A stretch of DNA of 64,000 nucleotides from Chlorogloeopsis sp. ULAP01 (GTDB lineage Bacteria > Cyanobacteriota > Cyanobacteriia > Cyanobacteriales > Nostocaceae): contig NZ_JAUDRH010000006.1 of the NCBI RefSeq assembly GCF_030381805.1, forward strand, positions 372,001 through 436,000, read 5' to 3'. The position numbers and the translations under genes were made by a program. Of the stretch, positions 27,151 through 35,857 are shown in pieces; within the stretch, counting starts at the first letter, position 1, and every line of letters begins with the position of its first letter. Under the pieces are notes generated by a model that saw nothing but the letters and a program-made list of their open reading frames with translations, did no database searches and was not told where the DNA came from.

Positions 27151-28026
27151 TTGAACGATGAAGCTCAAAGGCTCAATCAGAAGGTTCTAAACTTCGCTAA
27201 ACTGCTGACGAAATCGGAAAAACAAGTCATGAAGGCAGTTTGCATCCACGATCAAGACAAAATAGCAGCTTTCCTCCGCCGCCATCCGTTTCTTCATCTA
27301 TATTCTCTTGGAGATTTAGATGACTTTTTTTGGCACTACACAACTTGGTACGCCTTCACACAAAATGGGGAGATTAAACAGCTTGTTTTACTCTACACCG
27401 GAACATCTTTACCCGTGCTGCTTGGGTTTACCGAAGAACCCACAGATTTGATGAAAGATTTAGTGCGTTCCATTATCTATTTATTGCCAAGACAGTTTTA
27501 TGCACACTTAAGTGGGGATGTGGCGACAGTACTTGCAGATGATTACGAAGTCAGATCGCACGGTTTACACTACAAAATGGCTTTGACTAACTTAGTAAGT
27601 TTGAATGCCTTTGATACTTCAGATGTTATACTTTTGTCAGTAATAAACAAGGCTGAATTAAAAGAATTTTATCGTGTCAGCTATCCGGGAAATTGGTTTG
27701 AACCACGGATGCTGGAAACTGGGTATTACTACGGTATCCGGCGCAAAGAAGTTCTCGTTAGTGTAGCTGGTGTACATATCTACTCTCAATCTTACAAAGT
27801 AGCTGCATTGGGAAATATTGCCACACACCCACAGTTTCGCAGGCAAGGGTTAGCAGGGGTAGTGTGTGCCAAACTCTGTCAAGAACTCTCGCAGACAGTG
27901 GATTACATCGGCTTGAATGTTAAGGCTGATAACAGCAAAGCGATCGCCTGCTACACCAAATTGGGTTTTGAACCCGTCGCCACATATGAAGAATATTCCC
28001 TCCGCAATAAGATCCCCGACTTCTAG
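27151..28026 (+). CDS. GNAT-family N-acetyltransferase
   Basis: Acetyl-CoA dependent N-acetyltransferase, 291 aa. The C-terminal half is the GNAT fold: the acetyl-CoA motif NIATHPQFRRQGLAG (about 225-239) and the closing LNVKADNSKAIACYTKLGFEPV. The N-terminal half (from MKAVCIHDQDKIAAFL) is an additional domain of the kind found in two-domain GNATs. The frame begins at a TTG (27151); an ATG at 27229 is a good alternative. Substrate unknown. The stop codon lies inside a terminator palindrome. Confidence 0.82.
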   Translation: MNDEAQRLNQKVLNFAKLLTKSEKQVMKAVCIHDQDKIAAFLRRHPFLHLYSLGDLDDFFWHYTTWYAFTQNGEIKQLVLLYTGTSLPVLLGFTEEPTDLMKDLVRSIIYLLPRQFYAHLSGDVATVLADDYEVRSHGLHYKMALTNLVSLNAFDTSDVILLSVINKAELKEFYRVSYPGNWFEPRMLETGYYYGIRRKEVLVSVAGVHIYSQSYKVAALGNIATHPQFRRQGLAGVVCAKLCQELSQTVDYIGLNVKADNSKAIACYTKLGFEPVATYEEYSLRNKIPDF

Positions 28027-28041
28027 GAGAAGTCGGGGATC
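28011..28041. terminator. 14-bp palindromic terminator overlapping the GNAT stop codon
   Basis: GATCCCCGACTTCT-agg-AGAAGTCGGGGATC, perfect arms. The GNAT stop TAG falls at the apex. It lies between convergent genes and could end both transcripts. It shares its stem core with the terminator at 16499-16521. Confidence 0.85.
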
Positions 28042-28059
28042 TGTTGACAAACCGGAAAC

Positions 28060-29943
28060 TTACTCGCTTTTCCAGATACGTCTGTTGAGGTTCAAGTCGT
28101 CAACAATGCCGAGCATTAATTGTATGGTTTCAAAATATTCCCGCATCGGTGTAAAGCTCAACATACTATTGTACAGTTTTGGCTCAAACAAATCCTCTGA
28201 AGACTCTACGGCAATATAAATCATATTTTCTACAAAAGAAACATAGATATTTTTACCTGCTTTTTTTCTAAACTTAACTAACTTCTCCATTAAATTTGTA
28301 GATAAGATATACCGTGCTTCTACTTGGTTATCTCCGTATACTGTATATAGTTTAGAGAATTCTGGATCTTCCAGCTTGATAACTTTTCCTTGACCTATAC
28401 TTATAGTATTAATGTTAGCTTTATTTAATTTTGGTAGCACGACTGTTTTACCAGGAAAAGATTTATTAAATTTAGCTCTAAAAAATAAACCTTGGAAAAT
28501 AGTTTTTCTAGAAAATTCATTATTTATTACTTCTTCTTTAAATCTTTGATAATCAATTTTCTGCCCTTTAATAATTCTGCTTGTCACATAAGGAGTACCT
28601 TTAATAAATTGAAAAAGTAAAACAAGAATATATATCGGCAGCATAAAGATAAAAATACGTCTGGTAATCCAAGTAGGAAGAAATGAATTTAGGGCTTGAA
28701 GCTGTTGTGCAAAATTTAAGTATCTTGCCCAACCATGACGTACTTCTACTTGAGCAAAGATTTCAGAAAAGAAGATATTCGTTTCACCAATGTCCCCACA
28801 AATACAATCTTCTTGCAATATTTTATTAGGTTTTAGTAAACCTTGAAAAAGTTGACTATGCAAAAAAGCAGACATAGTAAAATCTGTTTCTATATCTGAG
28901 GAGACACTAGTATATTTCAATTTGTAATTGGTATTAATGAAATCAAAAATTTTTTCAATAATAATTGATTTAAAACCCCTAGCATAAGTTTCTGTCGCCG
29001 AAGTGTAAAAAGCAACTAAAACACAAAAACAGCCTAAGATAACAAGCAAAAAACAGAAGAGAATTAAGAATGATGTTTGTAATACAATTGGGAAAAACTT
29101 AAATAAAAAACCGACTGTAACAAATACAGCTACACTGACAAAAATAATAGACCTAAGAACTTCTTTTCTAGTTGTTTCAATAGTTTTTAAATCGCTGAGT
29201 AAAGTCTGCTGACAAAAACTTTTAAATTCATGCAAACTTTTGAGCCTAAATTCAACTTTTGTAGTTGTTTCTGATATTGCTATAGTTTGAGATTGTTCTT
29301 GAATCTTTGATTCAGTAGATTCTACAGCTATTTGTGTTACTGCTGTTGGTAATAAATTGGAGATAAATCGCCGCGCCCAAATCTGCGTTACTTCTTGCTC
29401 ACAGGTGGTAAGTCGTTGACACAGTGCGATCGCTTGCTCTAATTGTTCGTTACCCTGATAAGCTTTCACTAACCACATCTGGGCTTGCCAGTAATCTTTC
29501 GTTCCTGGCTCGGTACTTTGACAATATTGTTCGAGCGCTTGAACTGCATCAGCATAGCGTTTAAATTTGAGCGCTTTATGCCCAGCTTGTAGTAGTTGAT
29601 CTGCTTCTTCTGGCGTTAGAGTTGGCTTTTCAGGGGCAGTTTGGGTTTGTGTTGACTCCGACTTAGCAGATAAAGACGGTAGAACTCGCTGCACCCAAGC
29701 CTGTATCTGTGGATTTTGAATCGCTGCTAGTTGCTGACATAATGCGATCGCTTTTGCCTGTTCTCCAGTATGATGGTAGGCTTTGACTAAGCCCATCTGT
29801 GCTTGGATGTATTCTTTACAATTTGTCTGGGAGTTATTTTGGCATTGTTGACAAAATTTTTCTAACAAGTTAATAGCTTCTAAGTAGCGTTCTGACTGAA
29901 CAGCATCTAAACCAGATTGAAAATCTCCAGATTCAGCAAACAT
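28060..29943 (-). CDS. TPR-like/DUF3137 membrane protein
   Basis: A 627-aa protein. Residues about 1-190 are two copies of a TPR-like unit (LEKFCQQCQ...YIQAQMGLVKAYHHTGEQAKAIALCQ and LEQYCQSTE...YWQAQMWLVKAYQGNEQLEQAIALCQ), each about 75-110 residues. Two membrane helices lie around 270-320, a further hydrophobic segment near 420-440, and the C-terminal part resembles DUF3137 (IFQGLFFRAKF, then KLYTVYGDNQVEARYILS). It lies 26 bp downstream of a LemA gene on the same strand; LemA with DUF3137 is a recurring pair, probably forming an envelope complex of unknown job. Confidence 0.8.
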   Translation of the reverse strand: MFAESGDFQSGLDAVQSERYLEAINLLEKFCQQCQNNSQTNCKEYIQAQMGLVKAYHHTGEQAKAIALCQQLAAIQNPQIQAWVQRVLPSLSAKSESTQTQTAPEKPTLTPEEADQLLQAGHKALKFKRYADAVQALEQYCQSTEPGTKDYWQAQMWLVKAYQGNEQLEQAIALCQRLTTCEQEVTQIWARRFISNLLPTAVTQIAVESTESKIQEQSQTIAISETTTKVEFRLKSLHEFKSFCQQTLLSDLKTIETTRKEVLRSIIFVSVAVFVTVGFLFKFFPIVLQTSFLILFCFLLVILGCFCVLVAFYTSATETYARGFKSIIIEKIFDFINTNYKLKYTSVSSDIETDFTMSAFLHSQLFQGLLKPNKILQEDCICGDIGETNIFFSEIFAQVEVRHGWARYLNFAQQLQALNSFLPTWITRRIFIFMLPIYILVLLFQFIKGTPYVTSRIIKGQKIDYQRFKEEVINNEFSRKTIFQGLFFRAKFNKSFPGKTVVLPKLNKANINTISIGQGKVIKLEDPEFSKLYTVYGDNQVEARYILSTNLMEKLVKFRKKAGKNIYVSFVENMIYIAVESSEDLFEPKLYNSMLSFTPMREYFETIQLMLGIVDDLNLNRRIWKSE

Positions 29944-29969
29944 ATATTTTTGAAAAAATTATCTTTTAT

Positions 29970-30599
29970 CTATTGCTCAAATAGATTTTTGACATCTACA
30001 TTTTGTTTTTCTTCTGCTGTGGCTACAAACACTCTTCTGGAACGATAATTCATCGTAGAAGCTATCAAGTTAGTTGGAAACATTTCTAGAGAATTATTGT
30101 AATCAGTTACAGCAGAATTATAGAAGCGCCTAGCTGCTGATATCTGTTCTTCAATTTCATTTAAAGATTGTAATAGTTGGAGAAAATATTGGTCAGCTTT
30201 TAACTCTGGATATGCTTCTAGAGATATGAGGATGTTGCCTAGCGCTCTGGATATTTCATTTTCAAAATCCATTGCGCTATTCCTATTTCCATTTGCTCGT
30301 CCAGATATTGCTCTGGATCTCAGCCTTGTTATCTCTGTAAGTATGCTTTCCTCATATTTCATATAATTTTGAGCTACTGCTACCAGATTAGGGATCAAGT
30401 CACTCCTTTTTTTGAGATTTACATCAATACTGGCAAAAGCGTTATCAACTTGATTCTTCTTGGCAACTAAACCGTTATACAGCGATATCATAAATAATAC
30501 AAATACAATAGGTAGTAGCAAAAAAATAATTAGAAATATTGTTAAGATGGTTTTGAGCATATTGAAAAATACGTAAAGCCAATAAATTAAAAAATGCAT
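29970..30599 (-). CDS. lemA: LemA family protein
   Basis: LemA-family membrane-anchored helical protein, 209 aa. Seen: one N-terminal membrane helix (TILTIFLIIFLLLPIVFVLFM), then the family hallmarks NGLVAKKNQVDNAFASIDV, LKKRSDLIPNLVAVAQ and ARRFYNSAVTDYNN. The C-terminal domain is all helical and should face outside the cytoplasm. ATG at 30599 or 30560 both possible; neither has a strong ribosome site. It leads a two-gene unit with the TPR-DUF3137 gene. Confidence 0.9.
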   Translation of the reverse strand: MHFLIYWLYVFFNMLKTILTIFLIIFLLLPIVFVLFMISLYNGLVAKKNQVDNAFASIDVNLKKRSDLIPNLVAVAQNYMKYEESILTEITRLRSRAISGRANGNRNSAMDFENEISRALGNILISLEAYPELKADQYFLQLLQSLNEIEEQISAARRFYNSAVTDYNNSLEMFPTNLIASTMNYRSRRVFVATAEEKQNVDVKNLFEQ

Positions 30600-30702
30600 C
30601 TAAACCAAATCTGCATATAATCAGCCTTTGCTAACCACAGGCTATAATATCAAGTTCAGTTAATTACTTATAAATCTTTAAGCACCCCACCCACCTAACG
30701 GT

Positions 30703-30727
30703 ACCCTCCCCTTACCAAGGGGAGGGT
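30703..30727. repeat. dispersed C/G-rich palindrome
   Basis: ACCCTCCCCTT-acc-AAGGGGAGGGT followed by TAGGGAGGGG. Same family as 3709-3731 and the inner stem at 61932-61956. Confidence 0.8.
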
Positions 30728-30987
30728 TAGGGAGGGGTAACACCAAGATGGTAATCATAACTAATCATGCGAACTTGATATAACTCAAGCAAATTTGGTC
30801 TATAACTCACTATCTTTTATGTATCAACTATTAATTGTTGCTAATAGCATAAATAAAATATTTGACTTTTAAAACAGTAAATGTTCGTAAAAATATCTGG
30901 ATGAAGCTAAGGAAGATTTTGATAAACAAATATGTAAATTTACTGCTGTAGGTAAATTTTGCACCCTACGAGTCAGAGGCTCTAGTT

Positions 30988-31016
30988 CTCGTTACCAGGT
31001 TCAACCTGGTAACGAG
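30988..31016. repeat. dispersed 14-bp perfect palindrome
   Basis: CTCGTTACCAGGTT-c-AACCTGGTAACGAG, flanked on the left by GAGGCTCTAGTT. It lies about 28 bp downstream of the DUF3370 stop and can act as its terminator. A diverged copy in the opposite orientation is at 55827-55855. Confidence 0.85.
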
Positions 31017-31043
31017 GGTTTCGAGGCTTTGTCTCCAGGCTAA

Positions 31044-32471
31044 TTACCGTTGTGCATCGCTAGATGAGTTAGTAGGGTTCAATGTCTGAACTGTTAACAC
31101 CTGTGGTGGTGTAGCATCTGGTGGATAAAGAAAGTCTACTTGCACCAATCTTTGATCGCCTGGCTTCATGTTTAACCTTACTAAAGGTTCTCCTGGTTGC
31201 CCCCGCCTTTGCACCAAATGCACAAACCGAGTTTGCGGCTTACCTGCATCGTCGTTGTAGCGTACCTGCACTGTGCCACGGAAGAATACTTGCTGTGCTG
31301 GTGTACTAAAAAAGCGTAGCCCCGGTTTCACCAATTGATCTTCTTTTAAGGGTGTTTGTATTGATATATTTACTGTTTGGGGCGTTTTAGTATTGTTAGA
31401 CAGTGGTAATTTCAGGCTGTATTGGATACCGTAATTTCCGTGAGCGCGATATGCAGTGTCAGGATAACGTGCCAGCATCGGTGCGCTTTGAATTTGATTA
31501 GTTCCCAGGGTGCCGCGATGCAAAGTACTCAACGCATAGGAATAAGCTTGACCAGACTGAGGAATCGTCAAATACTTTACCTTAGGACTATCTGTAATAT
31601 TGGCTCGCCAGTGGGAACCTTGCGCTACTCCAGCTACCCGCCCATAAATTATGGGTTTGTCGGTTTTTTCTAAAGGTGTGGGTGTTTTATCTCGTGGATT
31701 AGACAAATCACCATTATTAAGCAAATTTTTCCATTCTTCTAAAGTAGGCGCACGTTCACTACCATCAGTATTTGTGGGTGCAAACATTGCCAGGCTGGCT
31801 GCATAAACTGTGCCGTTACTCTGCAAGCGGATTAATGTTGATCTGCCATTCAAAGGTGGAGTTAGTCCTTTAACCGGAATCGGTGCATTCAATAACATCT
31901 GACTTTGCCCTGGTGGAATAACGATTTGAGCAGGGAAAATGTCTTGGCGACGCCCCCGTAAAACATCACTCATGACGCGATCGCCAGGTCCTGCGAAAAC
32001 TGTTCCTGAAGAGTTTAGACTCAAGGATGGCTTCTCAACAAATGGTGCATCCGGTTGGCTCAAATAACTTGCCCCTTGCAAGACATTCACCCTTACTGGT
32101 TGCTTGCCTGGGTTATGTAGCATTATCCCCAAATAAAGCGATCGCAAATTATCTGGGGTGGGTGCTTCAGCGACATGATGAGCAAAAATATCAAATCGCC
32201 CCTGAAACGGAAAATTCAGATGGGCAGTTGGCACTTTTTTCCCTTGAGAAGGAAAAGTTGAAAGCAAAATTCCTTCTTTGAGAACCTTTTCTGGGCTATT
32301 GCTATTAAAAGTTGGCACTCGGTTTAGCTTGCCTGGGAGAGAACGCACTTGTTGAGTTTGTACTATCTCCTCTTGGGGCGGCAAAGGAGTTGTTTGAGCA
32401 ATAGGAAGAATAGGAAAAATAGGAAGAATTAGTAAGAATGGCAACATAATACCTACAGATTTTTTCTTCAA
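31044..32471 (-). CDS. DUF3370 secreted protein
   Basis: A 475-aa exported protein of the cyanobacterial DUF3370 family, function unknown. Seen: N-terminal signal (MKKKSVGIMLPFLLILPIFP, cut near IAQ), then a beta-rich chain with segments such as YLGIMLHNPGKQPVRVNVL, GPGDRVMSDVLRG, PPGQSQMLLNAPIPV and GNYGIQYSLKLPL. Many Pro/Asn turns suggest an outer-membrane or periplasmic beta protein. Start ATG at 32471. The next gene in the same direction lies 16 bp upstream, so they may share a transcript. Confidence 0.85.
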   Translation of the reverse strand: MKKKSVGIMLPFLLILPIFPILPIAQTTPLPPQEEIVQTQQVRSLPGKLNRVPTFNSNSPEKVLKEGILLSTFPSQGKKVPTAHLNFPFQGRFDIFAHHVAEAPTPDNLRSLYLGIMLHNPGKQPVRVNVLQGASYLSQPDAPFVEKPSLSLNSSGTVFAGPGDRVMSDVLRGRRQDIFPAQIVIPPGQSQMLLNAPIPVKGLTPPLNGRSTLIRLQSNGTVYAASLAMFAPTNTDGSERAPTLEEWKNLLNNGDLSNPRDKTPTPLEKTDKPIIYGRVAGVAQGSHWRANITDSPKVKYLTIPQSGQAYSYALSTLHRGTLGTNQIQSAPMLARYPDTAYRAHGNYGIQYSLKLPLSNNTKTPQTVNISIQTPLKEDQLVKPGLRFFSTPAQQVFFRGTVQVRYNDDAGKPQTRFVHLVQRRGQPGEPLVRLNMKPGDQRLVQVDFLYPPDATPPQVLTVQTLNPTNSSSDAQR

Positions 32472-32487
32472 TCAGACGCAAACAACT

Positions 32488-33000
32488 TTACCAAAGTGCC
32501 AGCCTGTGAATAATTAATAAAAAATCGCTCAGAATAGTGGGTAAATTTTCCTCAGTCAAAATAGGAACGTGGATAAAAATACAAGGAACTTTTGGTTGGT
32601 ACTGCTGGAGGTAATCTAGTACTGAATAATAAAGTCCCTCGCAGACAAATTTACCGCAGTCGTGACTGATTTCAACTGCTGCTGTTTCCAGCACCAGCTG
32701 CTCTAAATCCACCTTTGTGTGCAACACACTTTCCTCACAACTAGCATTCGATTCCACAGATAATAGCGCTCGCTTTTCGGACATACCACAGCAGATAATC
32801 CCATCTGGCTTAAGTTCTGTGATTTTTTCAAGTACTTGAGCACTGGCAAGTTGCACATCTACAGGTAACAGTCGCAAAAAACTTAAAGTATGAGATATCG
32901 ATTCAAGTTTGGCAAGTTCAATCAACAAATCATCAGAAGAATTTGACTGTTGATCAGGTAACCAAGTATCAAAGGAAGTTAATAGAAAACTTCTCTTCAT
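32488..33000 (-). CDS. Pyroglutamyl-peptidase I-like (C15 family) protein
   Basis: A 170-aa protein related to peptidase family C15, which removes N-terminal pyroglutamate. Seen: early FLLTSFDTW (the family FxPF-type start), CGMSEKRALLSVE around the expected catalytic Glu, SHDCGKFVCEGLYY with the candidate nucleophile Cys, and CIFIHVP with the candidate His. It is shorter than standard enzymes (about 200-215 aa) and lacks some central residues, so activity is uncertain. Start ATG at 33000. It diverges from hisH across 58 bp. Confidence 0.7.
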   Translation of the reverse strand: MKRSFLLTSFDTWLPDQQSNSSDDLLIELAKLESISHTLSFLRLLPVDVQLASAQVLEKITELKPDGIICCGMSEKRALLSVESNASCEESVLHTKVDLEQLVLETAAVEISHDCGKFVCEGLYYSVLDYLQQYQPKVPCIFIHVPILTEENLPTILSDFLLIIHRLALW

Positions 33001-33058
33001 AAGAAATATTATTTAAAATATGAATACCCTCCATATTAAATTTACAGGGAGTAGGTAA

Positions 33059-33694
33059 ATGGCAGTAATTGCAGTCATAGACTACGACATGGGAAACTTG
33101 CACTCAGTCTGTAAAGGCTTGGAAAAAGCTGGGGCAAATCCTAAAGTTACAGATTCTCACAAGGACTTGGAAAAAGCAGATGCTATTGTTTTGCCAGGAG
33201 TTGGTGCATTCGATCCAGCAGTACAACATTTGCGATCGCGTGCTTTAGAACAACCAATCAAAGCAGCGATCGAATCTGGCAAACCATTTTTGGGTATTTG
33301 TTTAGGATTGCAAATTCTGTTTGAGTCTAGTGAAGAAGGTGTCGAACCAGGATTGGGAATTATTAAAGGAAAAGTAAGAAGGTTTCGTCCAGAACCTGGC
33401 ATTACTATTCCCCATATGGGTTGGAATCAACTTGAATTTACTCAACCCAATTGTCTTTTGTGGGAATATTTGTCGCCTCAACCTTGGGTATATTTTGTCC
33501 ATTCCTATTATGTCGATCCAACCGATCCGCAAGTACGTGCTGCAACTGTTACCCACGGTAGTCAAACTGTAACTGCTGCTATTGCCCATGAAAACCTAAT
33601 GGCAGTTCAATTCCACCCGGAAAAATCCTCTAATATTGGATTGCAAATCTTGTCTAATTTTGTTGCTCAAGTACGCGAACAAGTTGCTGCTTAA
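33059..33694 (+). CDS. hisH: Imidazole glycerol phosphate synthase, glutaminase subunit
   Basis: Glutamine amidotransferase subunit that supplies ammonia to HisF in histidine biosynthesis. 211 aa. Seen: IDYDMGNLHSV start, oxyanion loop PGVGAFDPAV, nucleophile Cys in FLGICLGLQILF (about 80), and the His-Glu pair in VQFHPEKSS (about 188). ATG at 33059 follows GGGAG. HisF is not in the window, which is normal for cyanobacteria, whose his genes are scattered. Confidence 0.95.
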   Translation: MAVIAVIDYDMGNLHSVCKGLEKAGANPKVTDSHKDLEKADAIVLPGVGAFDPAVQHLRSRALEQPIKAAIESGKPFLGICLGLQILFESSEEGVEPGLGIIKGKVRRFRPEPGITIPHMGWNQLEFTQPNCLLWEYLSPQPWVYFVHSYYVDPTDPQVRAATVTHGSQTVTAAIAHENLMAVQFHPEKSSNIGLQILSNFVAQVREQVAA

Positions 33695-34443
33695 AAATTA
33701 ATTTCTGTAATATTAATTAATTACCTGCCCTATATTTAATCCCGCCACTAAACCTTAATGAAGGTGAATAAAAATTTCTGCTCAAAGCGTGGTGGAGAAT
33801 GGTTAATTTGGGGAAGGATGGCTGTCGTCTGTATGCAAATTACCGTAATTTTCCGTTAAAAGGTAGTATCATCGGTTAAGTTTATACCTTTATTTTTAAG
33901 TGTAGATTTGTTCTCAATAAAGTTTCTTATTCTTAAAATTATCTGGCTGTGTAAACGCCACACAATCAGCCATTATCCTTCTCAATGTAAGTCTTATGTT
34001 GAAGCAGCTAGCCCTAAAATCCCTGGAACTGAAGTTCCTCTCTCATAGCTCAAGTCCGTTAAAATGGACTGAAACTCTGCCTAGTCTGCTTGAGCAGATT
34101 TTAGCTTTTAGCTCTTGAAATTTATTTCTTGGCGAACAAAAGCGTAAAGGTAAGGTTATAAGTATACCAAATTTGGAATCGGTAATATTGTTTAAAATTC
34201 CTAGAATAGTCTATTGATAGGTACTAACTGCGATCACAATAGTTGTGAAAATGAGAGACTCAGCCTCAAATTCTTGAAAAAGTAGCGCTTATTGCCCTTT
34301 ACTCAGTTGCATTGATAATTTCATAAATGCAAGTCGAGGCTACATCTAATCCAGCTACCATGTACTAAGAGCGTAAACTTTAGCTTTGCATATATATCTC
34401 ACAAATTCATCAACAGTCCCTTCACTAGTTTTGCCCTAAAATC
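33695..34443. other. non-coding region with a dispersed repeat
   Basis: About 750 bp between hisH and rsmD. Holds triple-hairpin repeat copy C at 34008-34144. The rest is AT-rich; a 26-codon frame at about 33800 has no supporting features. No terminator hairpin was seen right after hisH. Confidence 0.55.
34008..34144 (+). repeat. triple-hairpin dispersed repeat, copy C
   Basis: Third copy of the element at 9864 and 13634. Stems GGAACTGAAGTTCC, GTCCGTTAAAATGGAC and TCTGCTTGAGCAGA, then TTTATTTCTTGGCGAACAAAAGCG. The second stem carries a paired base change relative to copy A (GTC-A-GTT/AAC-T-GAC to GTC-C-GTT/AAT-G-GAC), keeping the hairpin. The left and right ends are shorter than in copies A and B. 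Confidence 0.85.
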
Positions 34444-35010
34444 ATGGCTCTTAGAATATATGGGAATCGACAGTTAAAAACTTTACCAGGAAAGGAAACC
34501 AGACCGACAAGTGCACGGGTGAGGGAAGCAATTTTTAATATTTGGCAGGGAACAGTGGAAGGTTGTCGCTGGCTCGATTTGTGTGCTGGTACAGGTTCTA
34601 TGGGTGCAGAAGCATTGTGTAGGGGAGCTAGCCTTGTAGTTGGAATAGAACAATCAAGCCGTGTTTGTAAGATTATTGAACAAAACTGGCAGCAGGTAGC
34701 TGCTGATGAACAAGAATGGAAAGTTTTGCGAGGAGATGTCGTGCAATGGTTGCCAAAACTTTGCGGACAGGAATTTGACAGAATTTACTTCGATCCACCT
34801 TATGCCAGTGGTTTATACCAGCCAGTATTAGAAGCGATCGCTCACTACCAGCTTTTAGATACTAGTGGCGAAATTGCAGTCGAACATCACTCTCAAAGTT
34901 CGACGCCAATAGAGATTATTGGTTTGGAAGCTTACCGCCAAAAAACTTACGGCAATACAGCCGTCACTTTCTACAGAATTGGGAATGGGGGAGGAGAATT
35001 TATTAACTAA
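34444..35010 (+). CDS. rsmD: 16S rRNA (guanine-N2)-methyltransferase RsmD
   Basis: SAM-dependent methyltransferase that modifies G966 of 16S rRNA. 188 aa. Seen: the RsmD start LRIYGNRQLKTLPG, the RPTSARVREAIFN loop, SAM motif LDLCAGTGSMGAEAL and catalytic motif YFDPPYASG. Length and motif order are as usual. ATG at 34444. It converges with petG, whose stop is 44 bp away. Confidence 0.92.
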   Translation: MALRIYGNRQLKTLPGKETRPTSARVREAIFNIWQGTVEGCRWLDLCAGTGSMGAEALCRGASLVVGIEQSSRVCKIIEQNWQQVAADEQEWKVLRGDVVQWLPKLCGQEFDRIYFDPPYASGLYQPVLEAIAHYQLLDTSGEIAVEHHSQSSTPIEIIGLEAYRQKTYGNTAVTFYRIGNGGGEFIN

Positions 35011-35053
35011 AAATTAACAATTTTTAATTCTTCTCCAATCCCATCTCACGAGT

Positions 35054-35167
35054 TTAAATACCTAGTTGGTTACCACGCTTAAATTGCTTGTAAGCAGCGT
35101 AGAAAAGTCCACTTAGAGTCACAAAGATTAGACCTAACACAATACCATCTAGTAGAGGCTCAACCAC
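35054..35167 (-). CDS. petG: Cytochrome b6f complex subunit 5 (PetG)
   Basis: A 37-residue single-helix subunit of the cytochrome b6f complex in thylakoids. The frame reads VVEPLLDGIVLGLIF near the start, has one membrane helix, and ends KQFKRGNQLGI, as in PetG from other cyanobacteria. The start is GTG at 35167 with AAGGAG seven to eight bases upstream, an excellent ribosome site. It stands alone between rsmD (convergent) and the cytochrome cM-like gene (divergent). Confidence 0.95.
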   Translation of the reverse strand: MVEPLLDGIVLGLIFVTLSGLFYAAYKQFKRGNQLGI

Positions 35168-35376
35168 TTTAAATCTCCTTGTTGCAATTATTTAAAGATT
35201 TATTTCCTTTTCTCAATCTTACCAAATTTAGCATCAATGCCTCGTCTGGAAATGGTTTTGAGCAACAATTAGCTCAAGGAAAAGTGCAATTTGTGCTTGC
35301 AGACACATCAAAGAAATTTTAAGCTATGTGTATGAAATGAAAAATTTTTGTACACCCAATTTAACAGCAAAAACGT

Positions 35377-35751
35377 TTGGATAACCAAATTACCCAACCT
35401 AAAATTCTGATTCAGCGAATCACCGTAATAGTTCTGGCGATTTTGCTCGCATTTATTTTGGGGATTTTTGCTGTTCGGGCAATCAGAACCTCAGATCCCT
35501 ACGTTAAGACTGTTTTATCTCTAACAGGCAACCCCATGCAAGGAAACGCCATCTTTCAAATCAACTGTGCTGGTTGTCATGGATGGCAAGCAGATGGGCG
35601 TGTTGGCCCTAGTTTACAAGGGGTTTCTAAACGTAAATCCTCCTATGGACTGATTCATCAGGTGATTAGTGGTGATACGCCTCCAATGCCAAAGTTCCAG
35701 CCAAATCCACAAGAAATGGCAGATCTCCTCAGCTATTTGGAGACGCTTTAG
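35377..35751 (+). CDS. cytM: Membrane-anchored c-type cytochrome, probably cytochrome cM
   Basis: A 124-aa monoheme cytochrome with an uncleaved-looking N-terminal membrane helix (about 13-35). Seen: heme motif CAGCH (about 64-68) in FQINCAGCHGWQADG and a methionine ligand in PPMPKF near the C-terminus. The combination of membrane anchor, the NPMQGNAIFQINC segment and length suits cytochrome cM, which modulates photosynthetic and respiratory electron flow. A cytochrome c6-like assignment is less likely because of the anchor. The frame begins at TTG 35377. Divergent from petG. Confidence 0.78.
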   Translation: MDNQITQPKILIQRITVIVLAILLAFILGIFAVRAIRTSDPYVKTVLSLTGNPMQGNAIFQINCAGCHGWQADGRVGPSLQGVSKRKSSYGLIHQVISGDTPPMPKFQPNPQEMADLLSYLETL

Positions 35752-35857
35752 GTGAAGAGGAGAAGAGGAAGGAGACGCGGCGACAAGGGGAGTAATAAAC
35801 ATTTTCCCCAACCCCCAACCCTATTCCCTTTTAATAATGACAAATGACCAATGACTA

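Larger units (their letters stand above)
30600..31043. other. repeat-bearing spacer
   Basis: About 440 bp between the LemA start and the DUF3370 stop (tandem direction). It holds two palindromic repeats at 30703-30727 and 30988-31016. The rest is AT-rich with no coding frame; the LemA promoter is expected near 30610-30680. Confidence 0.6.

Noticed and set aside
33780..33900. Small open frame after hisH
   Set aside because: Only about 26 codons, no ribosome site and no recognisable protein features.
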